DNA from: Cunninghamella blakesleeana
Taxonomy: Eukaryota > Mucoromycota > Mucoromycetes > Mucorales > Cunninghamellaceae
Length of the DNA stretch: 64,000 nt
Direction of reading: 5' to 3'
NCBI GenBank assembly: GCA_017871115.1
Contig: JAFCIZ010000007.1
Location: forward strand, 310,001 to 374,000
The position numbers and the translations under genes were made by a program. Below are positions 11,589 to 21,099 of this stretch, in pieces. The notes beneath the pieces are model-generated. The model did no database searches. It saw only the letters and a list, made by a program, of their open reading frames with translations, and was not told the DNA's origin. Position 1 is the stretch's first letter, and each line of letters starts with the position of its first letter.

Positions 11589-12119
11589 TTAAGATTGTTG
11601 TTTTTGAGTATGGGTATGAACATAATCATTAAGGTATCCAGTGATGGTAAATAAAATATCATGAAAAGTTTCATCCTGTTGAAATTGATTGAACCCCTTG
11701 TTATGATAAGAATGGTGTTTATTATTAAACTGTTGGTGTTGCTTTTGCTGCTGATGATACCAAGAAGTACGTTTTTGTTTTTCCCATTCTGCAATATAAG
11801 TCAATTGCTCACTTAATTTACCTACCATATGAGGCCAGTCTAATTTTAATCGATACTTTGTTAATCCTAATAAGCGTTGAGACGTAAATTGTAAAACATC
11901 TTCCATCATACTAATAAAAAAAAATAAAAAAAACACAGTACTAATGGCAATCAATGTCATAGTCCCCATCGTCATATAGGATGCCACTGTAACTATATTA
12001 TATTTGGTATCTGGGGATATCACTAAGGAAGGTATCTCTTTCCATGATTCCATGGTAATTCTTTTCATGGTAGTAGTGGCGGTGGAAGAGGATGATGAAT
12101 TATTGGTATTATCCCTCAT
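11589..12119 (-). CDS. small single-pass membrane protein, unknown
   Basis: 176 aa from the ATG at 12119; I do not recognise it. A Ser/Thr-rich start (about 1-20) is followed by WKEIPSLVISPDTKYNIVTV, one strong membrane segment (about 49-73, MTMGTMTLIAISTVFFLFFF), a short amphipathic region with LTKYRLKLDWPHMVGKLSEQ, and a His/Gln/Asn-rich tail ending in HTHTQKQQS. The open frame extends upstream of 12119 through T-rich sequence to about 12240, giving a Phe-rich stretch; I consider that leader. Non-repetitive sequence between residues 25 and 120 argues that it is a real gene. Confidence 0.6.
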   Translation of the reverse strand: MRDNTNNSSSSSTATTTMKRITMESWKEIPSLVISPDTKYNIVTVASYMTMGTMTLIAISTVFFLFFFISMMEDVLQFTSQRLLGLTKYRLKLDWPHMVGKLSEQLTYIAEWEKQKRTSWYHQQQKQHQQFNNKHHSYHNKGFNQFQQDETFHDILFTITGYLNDYVHTHTQKQQS

Positions 12120-12696
12120 TTCTTTTTGATTTATATAAGAAAGAGGAGGAGTGGTATAATAATAATAATAAATGAATAAAATTAAATGAAAAAGAGAAAA
12201 AAAAAAGAAAGAGAAAGAGAGAGAGAAAAAAAAAAATAGACATATTACTATATATATCAAGATGAAGCACTTGATAATAGCGCCGATTTAATCCTATCGT
12301 TTCAGGTAATTCATATGTTCATATTTGTAAAATATACTAATACTAAAAAAATGAATATAAAAATCATAAGATAATTAAAAAAAAAAGATTTATATATATA
12401 TACATATATACATATATATATATACCACATAAATAAAAAAAATCATATTTTAAAAGCTAAACATTTTTATTTTTTAACATCACTATGTAAATAAAGAAAA
12501 AAAACTTTATATATACTTATTTAGGTATATGTTTACCCAGTGGAAAAAAATCTGGTTTTAAACTTGACACGTTTTTTTTTTTTTTTTTTTTTTTTTTTCA
12601 GGTTTAAAAAATAAACTTCTTTTTCTCTTTCTTTCACTCCTTTTCTTTCTTTCCTTCATTCTTCCCTTCTTCATCTAGAAAAAAACTAAACGAACC
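12120..12696. other. divergent spacer before tropomyosin, with a short coding-like block
   Basis: Upstream of the minus-strand membrane protein and of tropomyosin. Mostly poly-A/T and pyrimidine tracts (CTTTCTTTC-type at 12620-12670, a common strong-promoter feature). A more GC-rich 50-bp block at about 12258-12306 reads as plausible protein on either strand (see findings). Confidence 0.5.
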
Positions 12697-13357
12697 ATGG
12701 ATAAAATTCGAGAAGTAAGTTATAAAATTATATATATATATATAATAAATGATTATTTTTTTTCTCAACCTACTTTATTATTATTATTATTATGATCATT
12801 GTTTAAACAATAGAAAATTAATACTATTCGTGCCGAAGCTGACGCTGCTCAAGCCCGAGTCAAGGAGTTGGAAGAACAATTAAAATTATCAGAACAAGAA
12901 AAAATGCAACAAGAACATGATATTATCTCTTTATCCAACCGTAATAAACATTTAGAAGAAGATTTGGAAAACTCTTTAGAAAAAATCAAACAATTAAAAG
13001 CTTTGGAAGACGAGGACGATGATTTGAAAAAGGAAAATGATGCTGCCCAAAGAAAAATTAGATTATTAGAAGAAGAATTAGAAAATTCTGAAAAATCATT
13101 ACGTGAAGCTACTTCAAAGTAAGTCTATAAAAAAAATATAAATACAAAATTAAAAAAATTATATCCATTTTTTAACCTTTTCATTTATTAATAGCTTCCG
13201 GGAAGCTGATGTCAAAGCTGAACATTTTGAAAGAAAAGTACAACAATTAGAAGCTTTACTTGAAACTCAAGAACAAAAGAACGAAGAACTTAAATTAAAA
13301 AATCAAGAATTACAAGCCCAATTGGATGAGTTCAATGCTCAATTGGATGATATTTAA
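12697..13357 (+). CDS. TPM1: tropomyosin
   Basis: Proposed join(12697..12714,12814..13118,13195..13357), 161 aa, exactly the length of fission yeast Cdc8 and yeast Tpm2. Tropomyosin is a dimeric coiled coil that polymerises along actin filaments and controls formin-nucleated cables and the cytokinetic ring. The first coding exon is only six codons (MDKIRE); the second continues KINTIRAEADAAQARVKELE, and the rest is uninterrupted heptad repeats (LEEDLENSLEKIKQLKALED, ERKVQQLEALLETQEQKNEE) ending QLDDI. Splice phases are 0 and 2. A long pyrimidine-rich promoter and many C-ending codons (GCC, GCT, AAG) suggest strong expression. Identification is by coiled-coil pattern, exact length and start. 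Confidence 0.93.
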
Positions 13358-13576
13358 AAATATATATATACATTTATATTTATATTGATCGATACCTTTT
13401 CCCATAACAATAAAACAATTCAGCTCATTATACTCATGCTTTTTTTTTCTATTTTGGATCATTTTTTAAAATCCGCCCTTTTTTTTTTTTTTGGTTTAAA
13501 ATTATTGTTGAGGTTTTTAATTTTTTAGTTTTTTTTTTTCTTTCTCTTATCCTTTAATTATTTTATTTTATATATC

Positions 13577-15174
13577 ATGTCCCACACTAAAATACCTGTA
13601 GATACTTATTATTACGATATTCTTCATGTTCCAACTAATGCTGATTATCTTACTGTAAAAAGATCTTACAAGTGAGTTTTTTTTTTTTTTTTTTTTTTTT
13701 TTGTTTTTTACTTTAATATTCAGAATGAAGTGCAGGAATATATTTATATTTAACAATCGATTGTTTTATTCTTTTTCAATTTTATTTTTTATCAGAACTT
13801 TAGCTCTTGTAAGTCAATTCATCTATACATTAATATCAACCTTCATATTTATATATTTATCTACTTTTATTCATCAAGATTTTTATTTATTTATTTATTT
13901 ATTTATCCATTTACGATTATTGAATATAGAAATATCATCCTGATAAAAACAAATCAGCTGAAGCAGAAAAAAAGGTACTACTACTACTACTACTACTACT
14001 ACTACCACTTTGCTAATTGATATATATTACGTATTAATTTATATTGAATATCAATGTTTATTCTTATCATAGTTTAAAGAAGTATTAGAGGCATACCAAA
14101 TATTAGCCGACGATAAATTAAGATTACAATATGATAATTATGGACGAGATAGTATTGAAGTAAAAGAAGGTCTTGTTGATGCTCGAGTACAGTTCCAAAA
14201 TATGTATGGTGGAAATGCATTCAGAAGTAAGTATATTTATTTTACATAAATATATAAAAGTAATAAAGTAAAATTAAAAATTAAAATTCATGATTTCATT
14301 GATTCTCATTTTCTCCTCCATTCTTTTATATACTATATATAATAGGCGTGTTTGGTCAATTAAATGTACCAATGTTTTTGTCAGAGGATGATAAATATTA
14401 TAGTAATGGAGAATACCCACCGTGTATGAATGATATTGATTTACAACGAAATAAAATGATAAATTTAGAACAACAACAACAAGAAAAAGTCAATGAATTG
14501 GTACAACATTTAAAAGATAATTTCTTAAAGTCATACCACCCATCATCATCTTCATCATCAAATAATATTAATGATAGTAACGAGAAATTAATTCAACAGA
14601 TTCAATCACAGTGCAAACAATTAAAACATGCACCATATGGTAATTCTTTTCTTTTAATAGTGGGACAAATGTATATTCTTCAGGCCAAACGTCATTTAGG
14701 AATTCACGGGAAAGGATGGCCAAGTCTTGTTTATGGATTCAAAGATAAAAAACACAATACAAAAGAATTATGGAAATCAGTAAAAATTACTATGGAGACA
14801 CATAAAGCTGGCGAATTATTAAGAGAGGCTGAAAAGAAGAAATTGGATAATGTTCAAGAATTAAATGATATATACACTACTTTGGTAAAAGGAAGCAGAG
14901 AAGAAAATAAGAGATAGCAAAACATTTATATTATATTTATTAATCTATATATAAATTTACTTTGTAGTGCTATCAATCTTTATTTCAAATGGTTAAATTC
15001 GAAGTTCAAGCAACTATACGATGCGTTTGTCAAAAATTACTAAATGATCAATCAGCAAAACCGGACGAATTAAATCGGAGGGCAAATGGTTTACTATTGA
15101 TTGGTAATATATATGTATCCAACTCTGACATATCTGAAATGGAAAATAATATTGTATTACTGTTGGATAAATAA
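13577..15174 (+). CDS. DnaJ (Hsp40) protein with C-terminal X domain, Caj1/Djp1-like
   Basis: Proposed join(13577..13671,13796..13808,13930..13974,14073..14226,14346..14884,14968..15174), 350 aa. The J domain begins DTYYYDILHVPTNADYLTVK, and three small exons complete KTLALKYHPDKNKSAEAEKK; HPD is at residues 39-41, the tripeptide that stimulates Hsp70 ATPase. Exon 2 is just 13 nt. After a Gly-poor linker (NYGRDSIEVKEG, VFGQLNVPMF) the C-terminal half matches the DnaJ-X domain: FLLIVGQMYILQAKRHLG, then after the last splice FKVEV-type KFEVQATIRCVCQKLL and ELNRRANGLLLIGNIY. This arrangement is that of cytosolic Caj1 and peroxisome-import Djp1. The acceptor of the last intron is the only one that restores the X-domain motif; without it the frame stops at 14917. 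Confidence 0.9.
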
Positions 15175-15362
15175 TAATATGGAATTACCTTGTATTAAAA
15201 AAGGTGTAAATAATAATTGAAAATCCACCCTTTACTTCTCTATACTTGTTATTTTGTATGCGTGCGTGTGTGTATATATATATTTTTATTTTTTATTTTT
15301 ACGGTGTGAATATTTTTTTTTTTTTTTATTTTTTAAAATAACAAATAAATAAACAAAATAAT

Positions 15363-15444
15363 TTATCAATGATAAGATGGATTATAATATATACTTAAAG
15401 AGAATAAAAACGTACACAAAATAAACTTATCATTGATAAGATGG
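15363..15444. promoter_or_regulatory. two near-identical palindromic GATA-factor-like sites
   Basis: TTATCAATGATAAGATGG at 15363-15380 and TTATCATTGATAAGATGG at 15427-15444 match at 17 of 18 positions and are 64 bp apart. Each contains two inverted GATAA half-sites (TTATC...GATAA), plus a third GAT. Fungal GATA factors (nitrogen, iron and light regulators) bind HGATAR, often as pairs. The sites are 170-250 bp upstream of the HAD gene start at 15611 and are its most likely target. Confidence 0.5.
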
Positions 15445-15472
15445 CTTTATTACATCTTAAATCATACTAAAG

Positions 15473-15478
15473 CACGTG
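15473..15478. promoter_or_regulatory. CACGTG E-box
   Basis: A perfect palindromic E-box, the target of fungal bHLH factors such as Cbf1, Pho4 and SREBP types. It is about 30 bp downstream of the second GATA palindrome and 133 bp upstream of the HAD gene start. A single 6-mer is weak evidence alone. Confidence 0.35.
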
Positions 15479-15610
15479 AACTTCGGGTGTGGAGCTGAAT
15501 TAATTTTATTTTAAAAAGGGGTAAAAGTTTAAAAAATGTCATTTTTTTTTTATTTTCAATTTTTTCACCTCTCTTTTTCTTTCATAATTCTTTTTAATTT
15601 TAATTCTTTC

Positions 15611-17255
15611 ATGACTATAAATCATATTGATATTACTGAAGATGAACTGGTAATAATAAAAAGAGTATAAATAATAATAATAATAATTAATAAAAGGCTG
15701 AACTTTATATTAGTAATCTATAACCTATTTTTATTATTTTATTATTTCCCTTACAATATATATGTAGACTCTTCTTGAACAACAATTCCTTCATTCACCC
15801 TTTGGACAGCAACAACAACAACGCTTGAATAATAATAATAATAATGCTGCAAAATTAACAACAACAACAATAACACAGCAACCTTTACCTACCAAGTTGG
15901 TTGTGTTTGATTTTGATTCTACTTTATTTTTATCACCTTTATTAAGTAGTAATTTATGGGATCATCATTTAATCAATGCTATCACGACAGAGTATTTATT
16001 TGGGCCCGGATTTTGGCGAGATATAAGAACTTTACAACTTGCTAATAACGATAGTCATAAAGAAACTTTAATCAATAATAAATGGGACGGATATTGGAAT
16101 GAAATGGTTGTAGAAAAAGTAAAACAAGCCATGCAACAATCAGACACTTTAACGGTTTTATTAACAGGTCGGCGTGCTTATCCTTTTGCTCCCTTAATCA
16201 ATCAAATGTTAGCTTGTAAAGGTTTATATTTTGATATACTTGGCTATCGACCTGACCCTTTTTTACCAAATATAACGGCAACTACGGATGATGAACAACA
16301 GCAGCATGATAATAACAATGATAACAAAAGAATGAAGGATGTCTTTTTATCAACTATGGATTTTAAATCTGCATTTATATTACATTTAAAAACAAAAATA
16401 CCTTCATTAAAAGAAATTATCATGTGGGATGATCGACCTTCTCAATTGCCTATTTTAAATCAATTTGTTAATCAATTGGTGGAACAACATTATTTTGATC
16501 GTGGGCAAGTCAATGCTGTAAAAGCACTTCGACCCAAGTATAATCCCGATTGGGAAATTCATTTAATTGAATCCATTTTATCGACACATAATCAACGTCT
16601 TTTAGAAAAGAAAAAAATAGAAAAAATAATGAAAGAGGAAGACGAAGTGGATATATCTGTTATTATTAATGATAAAGGCCATGTGATTCATTCTTCAGAT
16701 CCAGTCCAATTAATTCGATACCCAACATCAACAAAAATATTAAAAGTAGCACCTTCATCTATTCAGTCCCTTTATCAGACTTTCGGTCCTATTTATCAAC
16801 AATTTGTTGAAAAAAATAAAACTTTTTCGTTTTCCTTTGGTGAACAGCCTATCTTTTTTGGTGACATGGTTCTTCAACATTTATCAACCTCCTTCCCTCC
16901 CAACCTGTTAAGCAATAATAAATTTGGTAATAATGATGATGATGATGACATGATGGTGGAATTAGTAATTACGGGATATCATATTGGTTCATTTAATAAT
17001 AAAGATAACAAAGTCAGGATGAAGGAGGAAGGTGAATTGGTTGAAAATAATGGTATGGTGCTTCAAGTACACTTAAAAGATTACCCTGATGATCATTTTA
17101 TTTTACCTTTGTGGTATAAACCTTCTCAATTTCAAAAATTATCAGGGTTCAATTATTCTTGGGCTAGTCATGAAAATAAATCTATGTATGAGCATTTATG
17201 TATTTTGGCTAAATTAGATCATCTTCAACTTTATGGATTAGAGAAAAAAAATTGA
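15611..17255 (+). CDS. HAD-superfamily 'Swiss Army Knife' RNA repair-like protein
   Basis: Proposed join(15611..15649,15768..17255), 508 aa. The first exon encodes MTINHIDITEDEL; the second continues TLLEQQFLHSPFGQQ, in frame. The protein has the HAD_SAK_1-type fold, a HAD phosphatase module related to polynucleotide-kinase-like repair proteins: motif I KLVVFDFDSTLF (Asp61 and Asp63), motif II LLTGRRAYPF at about 145, and motif III/IV IIMWDDRPSQ at about 232. Between them is GPGFWRDIRTLQ. The C-terminal half (about 260-508) has no motif that I know and includes low-complexity Asn/Asp; it ends YSWASHENKSMYEHLCILAK. The substrate is not known for this family in fungi. Upstream GATA and E-box elements may regulate it. 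Confidence 0.82.
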
Positions 17256-17396
17256 AAAAACAGATATGTTTTTATATATTTATATGTAATAATAGATTCA
17301 TTATATTCTATACTAATCTAATACCTTTGTTTAATTGAATGATTATTTTTTCAAAAATGAATAATAAATATTTTTTTATTTTTTTATTTTTATTTA

Positions 17397-18815
17397 TTAT
17401 GTTTCTACAATAAGGATATTTTCTTCCTTACTTGATAAATGATTTAATAAATGGATTTCACCTGACGATGAAAATTCTAATACTGAACTACCACCAGCAA
17501 ATGTTGAACCTAAAACAAAAAAGCAAAAAAGAAAAAAAACAGATGTATTTTAATAATGAAATTATATAAGAATAATCTATTTATTTTTTTAAAAAAAAAA
17601 AATTACCTCTTTCAGTTCCAATGCGGTTGCAAGCTACAAACAATATATTACGACCAGTAGTTACAGATTCCTTTAATAATGGAGATAACCTTAAAGCCCA
17701 ATAATTAATAGTGCTCATCACAGAATTATCGTCATTATCATCTTCCTGTTTACTTTTTAGCCATGCCATACTACCTAATATAATATCAGTCTTTTCATTT
17801 TTATGATAATTAGCGAATTCAAATTCACTAAAATCGGTTTTAAATTGATAAGGGTTGATATCCATACATATAGCAAATCCAATCTAGTAATAATAATAAA
17901 TATATAAAAAATACGCTCTTTTTATTTTTATATTTTTTAAAAAAATAAAAACTTTAATAAGACAATGGATATTTTTTTTACCTTTCCGAATTCGGGAATC
18001 ATCATTGTGTCAAAACTTTCCCCTTCTTCGGCCCAATTTTCATCCGTTTCGTATAAAAAGGTTTTTCTATAGGTCTTTATCAATTCCCCTTGTCGATTTA
18101 CAAAACACATACTATTATAATATTTTACTTGATCTTTTGTTTGATGTTTTTCTGGATAACCGACAGCAATATAACAATTTAATTCTACAGCTATATATAT
18201 GCATAGAAAAGAAAAAAATGTGTAAGGAAAAAGAACAAAACCTATATATATTTGATACCTATTATATTTTTTCTTTTTAATCTTTTACCTTTTTCTTTAG
18301 CCCATAATACAGAAGGTCCATTATACGTATCTTCTAAATAAGGTTTAATTTCTTCTACCGAGTGAAAAACATAACCTATTATAAAGAGAAAAAAAAGTAA
18401 ATACACAGGCCTTTTTTTTTTTTTACTAAATACAAGCGTGTTTTATTATTAATACTATTATTAAACGTACCAGTAAAAGCCAGCTCCGGTAAAACTAATA
18501 TATCAATATCATCCTTTTCATAACTACGTTGTTATTCATAAAATAAAAACACTATTGTTTTATAAATGAAGCTGCAATAAAAAAAAATATAGAAGGCAGA
18601 AAAAGCTTCATAATGTTTTTTGTACCTTTTTAATAATTGATTGGCTTTATTTATGTTGGCTTTACGGTCACCCCATATTGGATTTAACTGACAACAAGCT
18701 TTATATATAAATATAAATAATTATAAAGTTAGAAAAAAAGAAAAGGAATGAGTATCATTCTAACAAAAAAAAGCAAAAGAAAATTTATAAAATCAAATTA
18801 TTTACCAAACTTCAT
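17397..18815 (-). CDS. NTA1: protein N-terminal amidase Nta1 (nitrilase superfamily)
   Basis: Proposed complement(join(17397..17509,17607..17883,17982..18190,18289..18375,18471..18523,18626..18698,18806..18815)), 273 aa. Nta1 deamidates N-terminal Asn and Gln to Asp and Glu, feeding substrates to the arginylation branch of the N-degron pathway. The nitrilase catalytic triad is complete: Glu41 in LVLPELAFTG, Lys117 in KTYRKTFLYETDENWAEEG, Cys150 in IGFAICMDINPYQF. The WAEEG and CMDINPY contexts are specific to Nta1 rather than to other nitrilases. The first coding exon is 10 nt (MKF plus one base), read from MKFACCQLNPIWGDRK; an alternative upstream start cannot be excluded. The protein is shorter than yeast Nta1 (about 457 aa), ending soon after the core. 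Confidence 0.92.
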
Positions 18816-20100
18816 ATAGTTTATATTGACTAAAAAAAAAATGAAAAAAAAAAAAAAAGAGAATAAAAAAACTAAAAAAATTGTTCGCAAATTTAATTTT
18901 ATACGGGATTTAAAATTAGTACTAATATTATTATTTTACACTTGCAAGTTTTATTAAAAATCAATCACTTATTTTATCTTTCACTTTACACTATTAACAA
19001 TAAAAAAAATGATAATTTTTGCTTTATTTCAGGGAATAGCAAGGGAAGAGATAATATTTCCTAGTATACATTTTATTTACAAAAGTTTAATTGGAATTCT
19101 ATATAAAAGAAAACTAATATTTATGTACATAATAGAGATATAACACTACCCCTTCGATAATGCATCAGATATCGAAGACTATCGTATGAAAATCACTTGG
19201 AAAACAGTAACTGAGTAAGTCGTGGATCTATTAAAATTCCAAGTCAATTGGCCCATTATTTATAAAATTAAATTGCTATTTAGCTTGAATATAGTTTTTT
19301 AAATTAATCAGCCAATAGTCGAGATTACCGTATGAAAATTGGTTAAAATATAAAGACTGAGCATGTTATGTATATGATAAAAAATTTTAACCTCAATTGC
19401 TATTCATTGTGGTGATAAGTGAATAGTCAATTTGGGTTTTTTTTTTTAAAAAACAGCTTTATAATATAATATTTAAAAGATCATATTAGGTCATATCCAT
19501 GCTATTAATAAAATTCAAGCTTTGAATCTTAGACTTATCAATCTAGATCGAAAGCAAATGGAGGGGGTGGGATGGAATGGTATGCATGTGTTCTAATTTA
19601 TTAATATAGGGATAGTTTCCCTATACATGTCTCTCCATGGATAAATTCCGTAGCCTTTACTGAGTTTAAATAATATTATGTAAATAAAATGAAATAGAAA
19701 AAGTTTTTTTTTTATTTCATCTTTTTCTTTCTTCTTTTTATTAAAAAATAGGTTTTAATCATCTTGGCTATTTATATTTATTTTATTTCATGATAATAAT
19801 AAATATAATAATAAAAAAAGAATGGGAATAAATACTTTTATAAATCATGCTTTTTTAAAAGGTGATGTTTCTCATTAACCAAGTCTATCTAAAATGTGTT
19901 ACAATCCTAAATATTTTTATTTTTTTTAGTTTAGTATAGTTTACATATTTAAACAAGTTATACATGGATGAATAAACGGTTTCATGTTTCATATATAATA
20001 AAAAAAAACTATATAAATCTTTAATGTTTTTCTTTTATATTTTTTCTTTTTTTTCTTCTAATCATTTTTTAAAATAAAAAAAGATAAAAATAATAGTAAA
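18816..20100. other. intergenic region with short degenerate repeats and a hairpin
   Basis: No gene supported over 1.3 kb. A less AT-biased part (about 19130-19660) holds two related segments sharing TCGA...TA-CGTATGAAAAT at about 19174-19196 and 19319-19337, a purine patch GGAGGGGGTGGG at 19560-19571, and a hairpin TATAGGGA-TAGTT-TCCCTATA at 19605-19625. This could be a relic of a mobile element or an unannotated RNA. Confidence 0.5.
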
Positions 20101-20349
20101 ATGGAATCACGTTATTGTAACTCACAACAAAGAGAACAAGAAAAAAACCAACAAACATCATCATCATCATGCCCTCTTCAATATGATGGACCTCAAGTAA
20201 AAATGAACACAGTTGATCAAACAGAATGTCAAAAAATAAGACAACAACAATGTCAACAACAACAACAACAGCAACAACAACAGCAAGAAAAGAACCAAGG
20301 AATGAATCTATCTATCGATGATATTAAGAAATTGACCCGCGAAGAATGA
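20101..20349 (+). CDS. small Gln-rich protein, hypothetical
   Basis: 82 aa, not recognised. The first half (MESRYCNSQQREQEKNQQ, CPLQYDGPQVKMNTVDQTEC) contains four Cys spread over the first 51 residues, then a (CAA)n-encoded poly-Gln tract, and a short end NLSIDDIKKLTREE that looks like an amphipathic helix. A poly-T/C tract and A-rich leader directly precede the ATG. It could be a true micro-protein or an expanded CAA repeat in non-coding DNA; the non-repetitive ends favour a gene. Confidence 0.45.
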   Translation: MESRYCNSQQREQEKNQQTSSSSCPLQYDGPQVKMNTVDQTECQKIRQQQCQQQQQQQQQQQEKNQGMNLSIDDIKKLTREE

Positions 20350-21099
20350 ATATTCTAGGCCAAATAGTTAAAATGTATATAGTTTTTTTTAAAAATAGTA
20401 AAGTTTACTAAATAATAAGTTTAGTTACACTAATGTCAATTAAGATATTATGATTGATTGGTTAATATTTTACATTCGGAGAGTCAATAAATAAAAAATT
20501 ATTTGATTATATATGATCTTATTACTATAAATAATGTTGATCTTAAATAAAATAAATAACAACAATAGTAAATAAGTAATAATAATAGTAATAAAAAAGT
20601 AATAAAAGTAATAAAATAATAATAAAAGCATATATAATAAAAGGGTAATCATTATATTATTATTATATGAAGTTATATTATATATTCATTATTGGTTTTA
20701 ATCTCCGCCTGTTTGAAATTAATGAGGGCTCCTTTTTTTTAATACTTGTGTATCTTTCCCCTTTTCGTAAAAAAATATCTCTTTAATTTATTTTATTCCT
20801 TTTTTCCTTTTTTCTTTTTCTTTCTCTTTCTTTCTCTTTTTACTCACTTTTTTTTCAACTTCCCTTTCCTTTTTACTTTTATTATAAAGAGCTCCTCCTT
20901 ATTTAAATAAATCATTGATTTATTTTTTAAAAGTGTTCTGTGAACATTTACTATTCTCTTTCATTCCATTCTTTTTTAATTATTTATATAGACACTGAAC
21001 AACATAATCTCATCTTTACAACAAACTTAAAATAATAATAAACAGAAAAGGCAACTTCATTTATACTCATACGTTACCCCTCTTTCCCTCCCATACATC
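20350..21099. other. intergenic region upstream of the kelch gene
   Basis: Contains (AAT)n/(TAA)n tracts to about 20660, a CTCCGCCTG patch at 20702-20710, and a pyrimidine-rich stretch (TTTCTTTCTC-type, 20800-20870) typical of strong fungal promoters. A more balanced leader (20985-21090) precedes the ATG. Confidence 0.55.

Larger units (their letters stand above)
15175..15610. other. intergenic region with paired palindromic GATA repeats
   Basis: Between the DnaJ gene and the HAD gene, both on plus. Apart from the GATA repeats and a CACGTG box (listed separately) it holds a TGCGTGCGTGTGTG patch at about 15257-15272 and T-rich runs. Confidence 0.6.

Noticed and set aside
14884..14917. Unspliced end of the DnaJ gene at 14917.
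   Set aside because: The adjacent GT-AG pair restores the conserved C-terminal half of the DnaJ-X domain; the read-through end does not.
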